A stretch of DNA of 64,000 bases from Neolewinella persica DSM 23188 (GCF_000373105.1 NZ_KB890427.1:1-64000); one strand, 5' to 3'; shown: positions 17,696 through 26,835, numbered from the stretch's first letter. The notes: generated from the letters alone by a model not told the origin. Numbers and translations: made by a program.

Positions 17696-17716
17696 TGATT
17701 TATCGATCTTCGCCCC

Positions 17717-18379
17717 ATGAATTTCAGCCCAGTTACTCCACCCAAATGCATCATCTTCGACTGTGACGGCATCCTCGTCGACAGCGAACACATCACCTTT
17801 TCGGTATTGGCAGAAATGAGTAGGGAAGTTGGGGTGAGGCTTTCCGAAGCAGAATTAGAGACTAACTTCCTGGGTAAATCACTCAACAGCATCATCGCTT
17901 TTTTAGAGGCGGAGACTGGGCAGTCGCTGTTAGCCACCTTCGAGCCTGATTTTCGAAAAAGAACTTTCGCCAAATTCAAAACCGACCTTAAGCCGGTGGA
18001 TGGCATCAAGGAATTACTCGACCGGCTTACGGTGCCCGTATGCGTGGCCTCCAGCGGGCCGCCGCACAAGATCCGGATGAACCTGAAGTTGACGGGGCTG
18101 GCTGGGTACTTCGGAGAAAACACCTTCAGCTGCTATGACCTGAAGCGCTGGAAACCCGACCCCGCCGTATTTCTGCACGCCGCAGCGACCATGGGCTATC
18201 CTCCTGCAGAGTGCGTGGTGGTGGAGGACAGCCCGACGGGAATTAAGGGGGCCGTAGACGGTGGGTTCACCGCCTACGGCCTAACTCGCCATGGGAATGA
18301 TCAGATGCTGGCTGCTGCAGGAGCAACGGTTTACCACCATCATGATGAGCTGCATGAATTGCTCTTTCCCTTAAACTGA
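17717..18379 (+). CDS. HAD-superfamily phosphatase (beta-phosphoglucomutase / phosphoglycolate phosphatase-like)
   Basis: 220 residues. All four HAD motifs are visible: FDCDGILVDSE at the N-terminus (nucleophile and general acid Asp), VASSGP (motif II), KRWKPDP (motif III Lys) and VVVEDSPTGI (motif IV). A helical cap lies between residues about 20 and 85. It belongs to the subfamily of small sugar-phosphate phosphatases and beta-phosphoglucomutases (YniC/YqaB/PGMB); the substrate cannot be told from the sequence. It stands alone, convergent with the carbonic anhydrase gene. Confidence 0.85.
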   Translation: MNFSPVTPPKCIIFDCDGILVDSEHITFSVLAEMSREVGVRLSEAELETNFLGKSLNSIIAFLEAETGQSLLATFEPDFRKRTFAKFKTDLKPVDGIKELLDRLTVPVCVASSGPPHKIRMNLKLTGLAGYFGENTFSCYDLKRWKPDPAVFLHAAATMGYPPAECVVVEDSPTGIKGAVDGGFTAYGLTRHGNDQMLAAAGATVYHHHDELHELLFPLN

Positions 18380-18413
18380 CTAGCCAGATCAGGACAGCAA
18401 AGGTCCATTAAGA

Positions 18414-19166
18414 CTACTGCAAAAAATCCACCTTACCGTTATCCATATCGTAAACGGCGCCGACGATTTTGATCTCACCCTTATCTTCCATCTCCTTCAG
18501 GATGGGGCTGTTGAGGCGAATCTGCTCAATAGTGTGCTGGACGTTGCTTTCACAAACCATGTGTACGAACTCATCGTTTTTTGAAGTACGGTCTCCATCG
18601 TAAACGACTTTATCAACGGTCGGTCTGATCTTCGCCAGCATTGGCGTGATGTTGCCCAGTTTTACGTCATCGACGGCGGCTTTCACGGCACCACAGTGCT
18701 CGTGGCCCATTACCAGAATTAGCTTAGAGCCGGAAACTTTGCAGGCAAATTCCATGCTTCCCAGGATGTCTTCGTTGACAAAATTACCGGCAACGCGCGC
18801 AACAAATACATCGCCAATGCCACGATCAAAAACGTCCTCAACGGGTACACGACTGTCTACACAGGAAAGTACAATGGCCTTGGGGAATTGCGCCAGTGTG
18901 CTTTTTCTCACCTGTTCGGAATGGTCCCTGGCGGTCAGGTCGTTTCTCAGGAACCGGTCATTACCTTCTTTAAAGGACTGGATGACCATGTCGGCCGTTA
19001 ATGCATCCTGTTCTTCTTTGGATAATACGTCCTCGACAACTCCCTTCATTGGTTGTGCGCGCTGGGCGGTGACGGTGGCCTCCTGTGGTTTAGGCTCTGC
19101 TGGGCTACAGGAAACGATGGCGATGCTTAGGGCAAGAATGGCCAGGAAATTAAGGGGATATCTCAT
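18414..19166 (-). CDS. Beta-class carbonic anhydrase, predicted lipoprotein
   Basis: 250 residues. The N-terminus is a lipoprotein signal (hydrophobic stretch ending AIVSC, lipobox Cys near residue 20), followed by an unstructured linker and the beta-carbonic anhydrase domain from about residue 65. Zinc ligands are present: Cys in LSCVDSRVP, with Asp and Arg of the CxDxR dyad, and HEHCGAV supplying His and Cys. The enzyme hydrates CO2 to bicarbonate. Beta-class enzymes are usually cytoplasmic, so an exported, lipid-anchored form is less common. Upstream, a palindrome ACTATC-TTTTAT-GATAGT at 19318-19335 might be an operator. Confidence 0.9.
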   Translation of the reverse strand: MRYPLNFLAILALSIAIVSCSPAEPKPQEATVTAQRAQPMKGVVEDVLSKEEQDALTADMVIQSFKEGNDRFLRNDLTARDHSEQVRKSTLAQFPKAIVLSCVDSRVPVEDVFDRGIGDVFVARVAGNFVNEDILGSMEFACKVSGSKLILVMGHEHCGAVKAAVDDVKLGNITPMLAKIRPTVDKVVYDGDRTSKNDEFVHMVCESNVQHTIEQIRLNSPILKEMEDKGEIKIVGAVYDMDNGKVDFLQ

Positions 19167-19317
19167 TGGGAATATTTAAAGTGGTGATTAACGGCATAAG
19201 CACAATCCCGATTGTTTTTAGTGGGGTGTTTACTGCCGTCTGATGCACTCACCTAACTGAATCCCGAAGGATCTGGTTGCCGGAAAAGTACTCATGTGAC
19301 GATAAAATGACAGCTTT

Positions 19318-19344
19318 ACTATCTTTTATGATAGTTTTACTATC
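19318..19344. promoter_or_regulatory. Palindromic ACTATC/GATAGT motif upstream of the carbonic anhydrase gene
   Basis: ACTATC-TTTTAT-GATAGT (19318-19335) is an exact inverted repeat with a 6-bp spacer, and a third ACTATC half-site follows at 19339-19344. It lies about 150 bp upstream of the minus-strand carbonic anhydrase start, in an AT-rich patch. It may be a regulator site; no protein can be assigned. Confidence 0.4.
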
Positions 19345-19421
19345 AATTAGAGAATTGACACATCTTTCCAGGTAAAGGGTAGTCAACAGGGAAATAAAAG
19401 GAGGACCGGTTTCTGTTTATG

Positions 19422-19574
19422 GGCGCGGCCGCAGGATGCAAAATCATGGACGAAAGCAGCAAGGCACTGTTAGGGTTCCGGACCTCCCGGTCCGGATCAC
19501 GTAAGCCGGACCGGGAGGTCCGGAACCTTTTACCTTGCTCTTTTATCCCTTGCCCTTGTACCTGCGGCCCCGCC
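19422..19574. repeat. Dispersed repeat family: convergent inverted pair with GC hairpin interior
   Basis: Left arm GGCGCGGCCGCAGGATGCA (19422) and right arm CCCTTGTACCTGCGGCCCCG running to 19574. The interior contains a long perfect-looking hairpin, GGTTCCGGACCTCCCGGTCC pairing with its complement about 20 bp later (roughly 19475-19527). It lies in the gap between the divergent carbonic anhydrase and glyS genes; nothing coding is seen in the remaining gap sequence. Confidence 0.85.
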
Positions 19575-19656
19575 ACATATGCCAACACTTTGGTGCCAGA
19601 CCTATGGTATTGTAAAAGCCTTACCCGTTGCAACTAAACACTAAAAAGGTACTGTT

Positions 19657-19664
19657 TATCTTTG
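19657..19664 (+). promoter_or_regulatory. Predicted -7 promoter box for glyS
   Basis: TATCTTTG matches the TAnnTTTG consensus exactly. It is 98 bp upstream of the glyS ATG. No TTTG at the ideal -33 spacing is seen. A run of GACTAAC/GACCAATAGAC words (19727-19762) occupies the leader. Confidence 0.45.
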
Positions 19665-19762
19665 CCCGCCCAAATCAGTCTTGAGGTGGCATAATGTTCC
19701 TGACAACAAGGGCGCGCCATCTCACTAAGAGACCAACAGACTAACAGACCAATAGACTAACT

Positions 19763-21337
19763 ATGTCCACGACTTTCGCCGACTTCAAAAAGCTGACCTC
19801 CCACGCCAAAGATTACGGTTTCGTATTCCAAAGCTCTGAAATCTACGACGGCCTCTCCGCCGCTTACGATTATGGTCCCCTTGGCGTATTGCTGAAGAAC
19901 AACCTGAAGGAATACTGGTGGCGCTCGATGGTGCAAATGCACGACAACATCGTCGGCCTTGACGCCAGCATCTTCATGCATCCGAAGACCTGGAAAGCCT
20001 CCGGCCACGTCGATGCTTTCAACGATCCGTTGGTCGACAATAAGGACAGCAAGAAGCGCTACCGCGCCGACGTCTTGATCGAAGACTACATCGATAAAGT
20101 AGAAAGCAAACTCAATAAAGAGATTGCTAAGGCGCAGAAGCGTTTTGGCGAGGCCTTTGACGAGGCCGAGTACCGCAAAACGAACGGCAACGTTCTCCGC
20201 TATCAGGGAGAAATGGACGCCGTGGCCAAGCGCCTCGCAACGGCGATGACCGACGGTAACATGGAAGAACTTGGTCAAATGCTGGTCGATCTTGGCATCA
20301 AGGACCCAGACACTGGCTCGGCCAACTGGACCGACGTGCGCCAGTTCAACCTGATGTTCTCCACCCAGCTCGGTAACATCGCCGGTGAGGAAGGTAAACT
20401 GTACCTCCGCCCGGAAACGGCGCAAGGTATCTTCGTCAACTTCCTCAACGTACAGAAGAGCACGCGCCAAAAGCTGCCCTTCGGTATTGCCCAGATCGGT
20501 AAGGCCTTCCGTAACGAGATTGTAGCCCGGCAGTTCATCTTCCGCATGCGGGAGTTTGAGCAGATGGAGATGCAGTTTTTCATCCAGCCCGGTACCCAGA
20601 TGGAGTGGTACAAGAAGTGGAAGGAGACCCGGATGAAGTGGCACCTTGCCCTCGGCCACCCCGCTGAGAAACTGCGCTTCCACGACCACGATAACCTGGC
20701 CCACTACGCCGACGCTGCCGTGGATATTCAGTTCGACTTCCCCTTCGGTTTTAAAGAACTGGAAGGCATCCACAGCCGGACCGACTTTGACCTGGGCGCC
20801 CACATGGAGCTGTCGGGCAAGAAAATGACTTATCACGATCCGGAGACGAAAGAACATTACGTGCCCTACGTACTGGAAACTTCCATCGGTGCCGACCGCT
20901 TGTTCCTGGCAACAATGAGCCACGCGCTGCGTACCGAGCAGGTTCCTGGCCAGGACGATCCGGCCAACGTTCGGGACGTGATGAAACTGCACCCGGCATT
21001 GGCTCCGATCAAAGCAGCCATTATGCCGCTCGCACGTAACAAACCGGAAATTGTCGAGGTGGCCAAAGGTATTTTCAACGACCTCCGTTTCCATTTCGAC
21101 GTACAGTACGACGACACCGGTGCGATTGGTAAACTCTACCGTCGTCAGGACGCCGTAGGCACACCTTTCTGTATCACCGTTGATTTTGAGACGATCGAGG
21201 AAGGAGAACTCAAAGGCACCGTTACCGTCCGTGACCGTGATACGCTGGAGCAACAACGGATCAAAATCGAAGACCTGGCCGCGTTTATTGGCCCTAAAGT
21301 GGATATGGCTAATTTATTGGCGGCAGCCAATAGTTAG
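19763..21337 (+). CDS. glyS: Glycyl-tRNA synthetase, single-chain dimeric type
   Basis: 524 residues, the alpha2-type class II synthetase (also called GlyQS). The N-terminus FKKLTSHAKDYGFVFQSSEI with YDGLSAAYDYGPLGVLLKNN is characteristic. RPETAQGIFVNF and motif 2 GKAFRNEI (about residue 245) form the active site, and motif 3 is ETSIGADRLFL near residue 372. The C-terminal anticodon-binding domain begins around residue 410 (LAPIKAAIMPL). The protein charges tRNA-Gly with glycine and is essential. It is not fused or clustered with other translation genes here. Confidence 0.96.
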   Translation: MSTTFADFKKLTSHAKDYGFVFQSSEIYDGLSAAYDYGPLGVLLKNNLKEYWWRSMVQMHDNIVGLDASIFMHPKTWKASGHVDAFNDPLVDNKDSKKRYRADVLIEDYIDKVESKLNKEIAKAQKRFGEAFDEAEYRKTNGNVLRYQGEMDAVAKRLATAMTDGNMEELGQMLVDLGIKDPDTGSANWTDVRQFNLMFSTQLGNIAGEEGKLYLRPETAQGIFVNFLNVQKSTRQKLPFGIAQIGKAFRNEIVARQFIFRMREFEQMEMQFFIQPGTQMEWYKKWKETRMKWHLALGHPAEKLRFHDHDNLAHYADAAVDIQFDFPFGFKELEGIHSRTDFDLGAHMELSGKKMTYHDPETKEHYVPYVLETSIGADRLFLATMSHALRTEQVPGQDDPANVRDVMKLHPALAPIKAAIMPLARNKPEIVEVAKGIFNDLRFHFDVQYDDTGAIGKLYRRQDAVGTPFCITVDFETIEEGELKGTVTVRDRDTLEQQRIKIEDLAAFIGPKVDMANLLAAANS

Positions 21338-21386
21338 TTCATGGTTCAATAGTAGTTAGTTCATAGTCTATTACACTATTAACTAA

Positions 21387-21768
21387 CTACTTCTTCCTCG
21401 GAGCATACTGTCCGGGGCGGTGTTCCGTGTAGGTCAATAGCTTACCGGTTTCTACAGATTCAGCCATGAGTTTTTGATGTTGGACGGCAGAGATAAATCC
21501 TTCGTCGAGGGCAAAGTCAAACCATACCTGCGTTTCCGCATTCTCGCCGGCACTGTCGGTGATTTTGGATAGGAAGTGTTTGGGGTACCGCCGTTTTGCG
21601 AAACTCTCCACAAGGTTGGCGCAAACGGAGCGGGAAGAACGTTTTACCTGGTCCGTCAAAGCAAACCGTTCGTGCTTAGGCCATGCCTTGCTCAAGGCCG
21701 CTACTCTTCGTGCCTGAAGACAAGGCCTTTGGATAAACAGCCCAGGTTTTAAATGTGGTGATAGCCAT
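21387..21768 (-). pseudogene. Four helix bundle protein (23S rRNA intervening-sequence type), frameshifted
   Basis: The 3' part (21387-21695) encodes 102 residues clearly of the four-helix-bundle/IVP family: ALTDQVKRSSRSVCANLVES, KRRYPKHFLSKITDSAGENA and ETQVWFDFALDEGFI. It has no ATG start, only a TTG. Upstream, in a different frame, an ATG at 21768 begins MAITTFKTWAVYPKAL, which is the family's usual opening (TFK-x2-VYQKAF type). The two halves therefore belong together but are separated by a frameshift near 21715-21730. Either the gene is decayed, a sequencing error is present, or the TTG start makes a shorter product. It lies between glyS and hflX in low-complexity surroundings. Confidence 0.7.
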
Positions 21769-21976
21769 GGATGGTTGATTTGATGTAAACATCCAGTACT
21801 TTCAATTTATTAGTCGTCATTTAAACGCATACTTACGTTTATACACGAATAAAAGGTAGTCTTTAGTCGCTAGTTCATAGTCTTTGTTCCTGAACTATTG
21901 AACTACCGGCTAAGAACTACTGAACTATGAACTACCGACTATGAACTATTGAGTTAAAGACAATGTACTATTAACA
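21769..21976. other. Low-complexity gene gap with GAACTA/TAGTTC words
   Basis: No gene seen. From 21855 to 21955 the sequence is almost entirely variations on AGTTCATAGTC, GAACTATTGAACTACCGGC and GAACTATGAACTACCGAC, which pair internally as hairpins. The same vocabulary occurs at 21338-21386, on the other side of the frameshifted gene. Confidence 0.5.
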
Positions 21977-23188
21977 ATGGCAAACGAATGGAATGTCGGA
22001 CAAAAAGAGTCCGGCCTGAAGAAAGAAACGGAATATGCGGTCGTAGTCGGCCTGGTTACCCGTCAGCAGACGGAAGAGCAGGTAGCTGAGTACCTGGACG
22101 AGCTGGAGTTCCTGGCCCTCACGGCTGGTGCAATTACCCAAAAGAGAGTTGTCCAAAAACTGGATAGCCCGGACAACCGGACCTTTGTGGGTAGCGGTAA
22201 AGCTAACGAGATTGCCAAGTATGTAGAAGAGCACGAGGAGATCACCATGGTCATCTTCGACGATGATCTCAGCGGCAAGCAAGTCAGTATCCTCGAAGAG
22301 TTGATGAAGGTTAAGATCATTGACCGTTCTTCCCTCATCCTCGATATTTTTGCGGGGCGGGCGCAGACCGCCCAGGCCAAGACGCAGGTCGAACTCGCTC
22401 AGATGCAGTACATGCTTCCACGATTGCGTGGTTTGTGGACACACCTGGAGCGGCAGCGCGGTGGTATTGGTATGCGAGGCCCTGGTGAAACGGAAATTGA
22501 GACGGATCGCCGGATCATCCGCGATAAAATCAGTAAACTGAAGAAAGACCTGGAAAAATTGGATCGCCAGGCAGCTACGCGGCGTAAGGGGCGGGACACC
22601 ATGGTCCGTGTTGCCCTGGTGGGCTACACCAACGTTGGGAAGTCTACCCTAATGAACCTGTTGACGAAAAGCGATGTCTTCGCCGAAGACAAGCTCTTCG
22701 CCACCCTGGACACCACGGTTCGGAAAGTTGCCTACGAAGGCGTACCCTTCCTGTTGACGGACACCGTAGGGTTCATCCGCAAACTACCTCACCACCTGAT
22801 CGAGAGTTTCAAATCTACGCTCGACGAGGTACGGGAGAGCGACATATTGCTCCACGTTGTCGACGTTGCCCACCCCGTCCACGCCGATCAGATCCGGACG
22901 GTACAAACCCTGCTCAAAGAACTGGGCGTGGAGGAAAAGCCTACGGTGCTAGTCTTCAACAAAGTCGACCTGTTCCGCGAACGCAATTACGACCTCTACC
23001 TCGACGAGGAAGGCCGCGATGAAGTAGAAGAAGGTTTGCGTAAGAGCCTGGAAAGTGAATTTGGTCACGAAGCCATGCTGATCTCTGCCCACACAAAAGA
23101 AAACCTGGACGCGCTCCGCCAGCGATTGGTGGAGATGGTTAAGGAGCAGTACCAGACTACTTATCCGTACGTGGCGACGTACTGGTAA
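21977..23188 (+). CDS. hflX: GTPase HflX, ribosome-associated
   Basis: 403 residues. The N-terminal HflX domain shows TRQQTEEQVAEYLDELEFLA, KLDSPDNRTFVGSGKANEI and RSSLILDIFAGRAQTAQAKT. The linker RGPGETEIETDRR precedes a coiled segment. The G domain follows, with G1 GYTNVGKST (about residue 216), G3 DTVGFIRKLPH (about 261) and G4 NKVD (about 328). HflX binds the ribosomal E site and splits or rescues stalled ribosomes, with stress roles. The length is normal, and there is no hfq neighbour as in proteobacteria. Confidence 0.96.
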   Translation: MANEWNVGQKESGLKKETEYAVVVGLVTRQQTEEQVAEYLDELEFLALTAGAITQKRVVQKLDSPDNRTFVGSGKANEIAKYVEEHEEITMVIFDDDLSGKQVSILEELMKVKIIDRSSLILDIFAGRAQTAQAKTQVELAQMQYMLPRLRGLWTHLERQRGGIGMRGPGETEIETDRRIIRDKISKLKKDLEKLDRQAATRRKGRDTMVRVALVGYTNVGKSTLMNLLTKSDVFAEDKLFATLDTTVRKVAYEGVPFLLTDTVGFIRKLPHHLIESFKSTLDEVRESDILLHVVDVAHPVHADQIRTVQTLLKELGVEEKPTVLVFNKVDLFRERNYDLYLDEEGRDEVEEGLRKSLESEFGHEAMLISAHTKENLDALRQRLVEMVKEQYQTTYPYVATYW

Positions 23189-23307
23189 GAGACAATAGAA
23201 AAAGATCTCCAACGGGCTGTAGCAGACGATATAAGACTTCTTCAGGCAGGCGAAATGTGCCTGAACACAGGAGAAGAGCGATCAAAGGGGTACAAGCCAG
23301 ATATAAG

Positions 23308-25836
23308 CTACTCCCCTCCTTCATCAGCCGTCTCCTCCGGAGCCTCCACCAATTCAATTGGCTCAGCAAACAATGCTGCCAGCTCTAGTCGGACACGGTT
23401 TTTGCGATACTCGCTACGCTTAAAGTCGTTCTTAACCGCTCGTTTATCACTTTCCACTGCATAGGATTCGAGCGGGCCTTTAACGGTGTAGTAGAGGTTG
23501 AAAAAGCCATTTCTACGGGCGGGTAGCATGTCCAGGTTACGATCGTGTCGACCAATTTTATTGGCAATCGCTTGTCCGGCATTTACTTTTATGAAGTAAT
23601 CCAGGTAATTGTTGAACGTGTGGCTTCCGCTCAATTCAAGGTTCAGCGCGCTGGACTGTACGAACATGACCGGGATGTACAGCGTCTCGTCGGTGATTTC
23701 GAAGAAATTCTGAAGACGCGTAAAACGGACCTTGTCCAGGTCGCCTGCTTTCAGGGCGAAGGCAAAATTCTCCAGCATCCCGAAATTGTTCAGTTCGCCA
23801 TCGGAAATGTCCATGCCTGCCAGCACCTTGAGTTTTTCGTAGTCGAGTTCTCCTTTCTCATCAAAATAGGCCTGGATCCAGAGCTTGGCGTCCATTTTTC
23901 CTTCAATATTATCGGCTACCAGCACTTCCTGGCCGAAGTTCTCACCTTGAGCAAAGAACTGGTTGACGTCGATCCCGATACCACTTATCCGGCCTTCCAC
24001 ACGTTGCAATTCCTGAAAATAGACTTCACCGTCTACCTTAAGCTGTCCCTCCATGGCATCGGTAATGCCCCGGACGTCTAATTGTCGGGGCGTGAAGATG
24101 AGTTGTCCGCTGAAATTCTCTCCTTTAATTTCTCCGTAGTTCCATTCTTCTACGTTTGCATCGAATCGACCGCGAAGCAGGTCGGTTATTTGTGCTCGGC
24201 GGACCATTGTTTTAGCGCGCAGGCTATCGGTTGTACCAGCGGCTTCGGCAATTTCCTGCTCTTCTTCCGTTGGGCCGGCCAGCTTCAGCAGTTCGTCGAT
24301 GTCGAATGATTTACCGGTCAGCCGGGCGTCGAAGTTGAGTTCGGCGTCATTGGTGTTTAGGGAATCGGCGAACAGAACGGGAATCAGGTTCGTGGCTTTG
24401 CCGGTGAAGCTTATCTCGGTTTCGGCCCCCTCGAAGGCAAAATTGGTCAGCTCCATCTCGTTGTCTCGCAGTTCCAGAGTGCCCGAAGGGAAAGATAGTT
24501 GCCGCTCGTTAATGGTCAGCTCTCCACCGTCGAAGGTGAGGCGGCCAGCGGCCGCCACCTGGCCCATGCGCCGTGGGCGCAGCATGTCTTCGTAACGTCC
24601 GGTGAGCCGGAGGCCCTGGATACGAACGTATCCATCGCCGTCGGTCACCGGCCCTTCGCCAAGGATGGCGGGCAAGGTGCCCAAAGGGAATGCTCCGTCG
24701 GCGGAGAAATCGATGCGTGGGTCATCGAGGTTCTCGATGCTGAGTTTCAGGGAGAAGGGCTGGTTACGAAACGTCCCCTTCAGTTCTTCAATGGCAAAAG
24801 ACTGAACGCCGCCAGTTGGGCCGTCCAGGTACGCAAAACGGGCCTTTAGGTCGAGGTCCTTGGCACCGACGTTGATGCGTGGGCTACCGACCCGGCCATT
24901 GGTAAAGGTCAGCCGGCCATCCATTTTGGGATACTTGCGTTTGGTCCAGGGGCCGGTAATGCTTCCGGAAAGGGACAGCTCCCCCCGGGTTTCCAACTCA
25001 TTCAGGGTGCCAGCGTAGGCTGGAGGGATGAGGGCGAGAACATCTTCGAGGCTGCCCGACTCACTTTCTAACCGCAGGTTAGTCAGAAGTCCGTCTTTGG
25101 TCGAGGTGAGGTCACCAACCACACTAATTTCGAGATCGCCGGATTCGATCCGGAGTGGCGCAAGGGTGTACTTGTTTTCCTCGTTATTGATGTTTGTTTT
25201 TGACTCCAGCCGAAGTCTTGTTTCGTTAAGGTAGCGGACCCCTTCCTGGTCGAGGTGGTAGATGTCCAGCAGGCCTTCGGCGGCAAGCAGGTAATCTTTG
25301 GCGCCAAAGTCACCGCTGAAAGTGGCCTGGTCAACATTTCCGGCAATATCGATTTGGAGTTGGGCGTCGCGGTAGGTAAACACTACTCCATTCAATTGCG
25401 CGTCGGCAATAGCAAACTCGGTAGGTTCCCCCTCCGGCACTTCTTCTCCGACGGGGGTGTACCCAGCCAGTTGGTAGTTGGTGTTGCCGTCGATGTCGGT
25501 GATGAGGTTGAGCTTGCCATCGGAAATAGCAATCTCTTCTACCCGGATCTTACCGAACAAGCTGCCCAGGTCCAGCAGGCAACTTAATTGCTCGGCCACC
25601 AGCAGGTCACTGCCGTCGCTGCCGCGAACCTGTACGTCTTGCAGATTGACGGATAAGCTGGGGAAACTACGCCAGAAAGCAACATCGTACTCCGCTACTT
25701 TTATTTCCGTGGGAAATTTCTTGCTCAGGGAGTTGACGACCGCCCGGGCGATTGGACCGCCGAAAAAACTGACGGCGATGAGCGGAACCACTACAAGAAT
25801 GAGCAGGACAATACCGGTAATTTTCAGCGCACGCAT
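23308..25836 (-). CDS. AsmA family protein (inner-membrane-anchored, large periplasmic)
   Basis: 842 residues. The N-terminal membrane anchor is MRALKITGIVLLILVVVPLI. A typical AsmA start follows (KFPTEIKVAEYDVAFWRSFP, LSVNLQDVQV, IRVEEIAISDGKLNLI) and a long beta-rich body. The AsmA_2-like C-terminal region (about residues 590-800) has NIEGKMDAKLWIQAYFDEKG, LKVLAGMDISDGELNNFGM and TLYIPVMFVQSSALNLELSG. Proteins of this superfamily are thought to bridge inner and outer membranes and move lipids or help outer-membrane assembly. The acidic C-tail (APEETADEGGE) is unremarkable. Single-gene unit, convergent with hflX. Confidence 0.87.
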   Translation of the reverse strand: MRALKITGIVLLILVVVPLIAVSFFGGPIARAVVNSLSKKFPTEIKVAEYDVAFWRSFPSLSVNLQDVQVRGSDGSDLLVAEQLSCLLDLGSLFGKIRVEEIAISDGKLNLITDIDGNTNYQLAGYTPVGEEVPEGEPTEFAIADAQLNGVVFTYRDAQLQIDIAGNVDQATFSGDFGAKDYLLAAEGLLDIYHLDQEGVRYLNETRLRLESKTNINNEENKYTLAPLRIESGDLEISVVGDLTSTKDGLLTNLRLESESGSLEDVLALIPPAYAGTLNELETRGELSLSGSITGPWTKRKYPKMDGRLTFTNGRVGSPRINVGAKDLDLKARFAYLDGPTGGVQSFAIEELKGTFRNQPFSLKLSIENLDDPRIDFSADGAFPLGTLPAILGEGPVTDGDGYVRIQGLRLTGRYEDMLRPRRMGQVAAAGRLTFDGGELTINERQLSFPSGTLELRDNEMELTNFAFEGAETEISFTGKATNLIPVLFADSLNTNDAELNFDARLTGKSFDIDELLKLAGPTEEEQEIAEAAGTTDSLRAKTMVRRAQITDLLRGRFDANVEEWNYGEIKGENFSGQLIFTPRQLDVRGITDAMEGQLKVDGEVYFQELQRVEGRISGIGIDVNQFFAQGENFGQEVLVADNIEGKMDAKLWIQAYFDEKGELDYEKLKVLAGMDISDGELNNFGMLENFAFALKAGDLDKVRFTRLQNFFEITDETLYIPVMFVQSSALNLELSGSHTFNNYLDYFIKVNAGQAIANKIGRHDRNLDMLPARRNGFFNLYYTVKGPLESYAVESDKRAVKNDFKRSEYRKNRVRLELAALFAEPIELVEAPEETADEGGE

Positions 25837-25930
25837 GGGAGGTGGAGGTTGGCTTTTGAATGGGTTTGGCGCTTAAAGATGGGACTGTTTTCTCACTTAA
25901 GGGGAAAGCGGAAAATAGCTGGCTTGCTGA

Positions 25931-25986
25931 AAATCACTCGACAGCCAAGGCTCGACAAAGGAGCGGACCCGGCTGCCGAGTGATTT
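25931..25986. repeat. Intergenic hairpin between AsmA and hydrolase genes
   Basis: AAATCACTCGACAGCC (25931-25946) pairs with GGCTGCCGAGTGATTT (25971-25986), one mismatch in 16. GC-rich palindromic words (CCCGCCCGGCCG, CGGCGGACGGG) follow immediately. Both flanking genes run on the minus strand, so it may end the AsmA transcript or be a REP-like repeat. Confidence 0.65.
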
Positions 25987-26052
25987 CGTGATTTTTTGAC
26001 CCGCCCGGCCGACAAGTCAGGCCAGGGGCCGCCTCGGCGGACGGGCTAAAGC

Positions 26053-26835
26053 TTACTTATACCAATCAGCAACAACTACTTCAATAGTTTTGTCCCCTTC
26101 CTCAACGAGCCGGGCAAATTCCTTAGTGTCCATGAAGGAGCCGTCCTGGTTGCGGTAGTGGTATGGGTAAACTTTTTCGGGCTTGAAATCCAGCACTGCA
26201 TCAGCAGCTGCGGCCATTTCCATCGTATAGGGCTGGTTCATGCAAACGAAGGCGACGTCGATGTCCTGGAGGGCACGCATTTCTTCCACGTCTTCGGTGT
26301 CTCCGGAGAAATAGTAGCGTTGGCCGCCCATATCGATGACGTAGCCATTGAATTTGCCGGGTGGGTGGAAGCTGTCTTCGGCCTTGGGCAGGTTGTAGGC
26401 AGCTACAGCATTGACGGTGATGTCGCCACGGGCGGCATCCTCACCGTTGGCGAGAGTGGTTACTTTTTCAAAGCCCATTTCTCCCGCTTTTTCGGTGACG
26501 GCAGCTGGGCCGAAGAGTTCAGCACCGCTGAGGTCCAGGGCAGACAGGACTTCCTCGTTGAAGTGATCGCCGTGGGTGTGGGTGATCACCACCATGTCTG
26601 GCGCACCGAAGCTGGTGAATTTTTCCGGCTTGTCGTAGGGGTCTACGAAGATGGTCAGCCCATCGTACTCCAGCACCACGGCAGCATGGAAGATCGGGGT
26701 CATGACGACCTCTTTCTTGTTTTCCATTACTGGTGTTTCGGTGGGAGCTTCGGCGGTAGCCGTTGAGGTGTTGCTGCTGTCGCCGCAGGCGGTGAAGAGC
26801 AGGAGGAGGAGCAGGGTAGAAAAAGTTACGCGCAT
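26053..26835 (-). CDS. MBL-fold metal-dependent hydrolase, lipoprotein
   Basis: 260 residues from the ATG at 26835, which exposes a lipoprotein signal (MRVTFSTLLLLLLFTACG, lipobox Cys). A longer in-frame extension to 26958 is Pro/Arg-rich and runs through a copy of the dispersed repeat, so it is rejected. The metallo-beta-lactamase fold is shown by VITHTHGDHFNEE (HxHxDH), YYFSGDTEDVEEM and VYPYHYRNQDG, which fits the UPF0173/YtkL-type hydrolases; residues 45-65 are a Thr/Glu linker. It probably binds two zinc ions in the periplasm. Substrate unknown. Confidence 0.85.
   Translation of the reverse strand: MRVTFSTLLLLLLFTACGDSSNTSTATAEAPTETPVMENKKEVVMTPIFHAAVVLEYDGLTIFVDPYDKPEKFTSFGAPDMVVITHTHGDHFNEEVLSALDLSGAELFGPAAVTEKAGEMGFEKVTTLANGEDAARGDITVNAVAAYNLPKAEDSFHPPGKFNGYVIDMGGQRYYFSGDTEDVEEMRALQDIDVAFVCMNQPYTMEMAAAADAVLDFKPEKVYPYHYRNQDGSFMDTKEFARLVEEGDKTIEVVVADWYK

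Noticed and set aside
19757-21256. 499-codon ORF opposite glyS
   Set aside because: Antisense shadow of glycyl-tRNA synthetase; composition is as expected for a complementary third-position pattern, with no domain.
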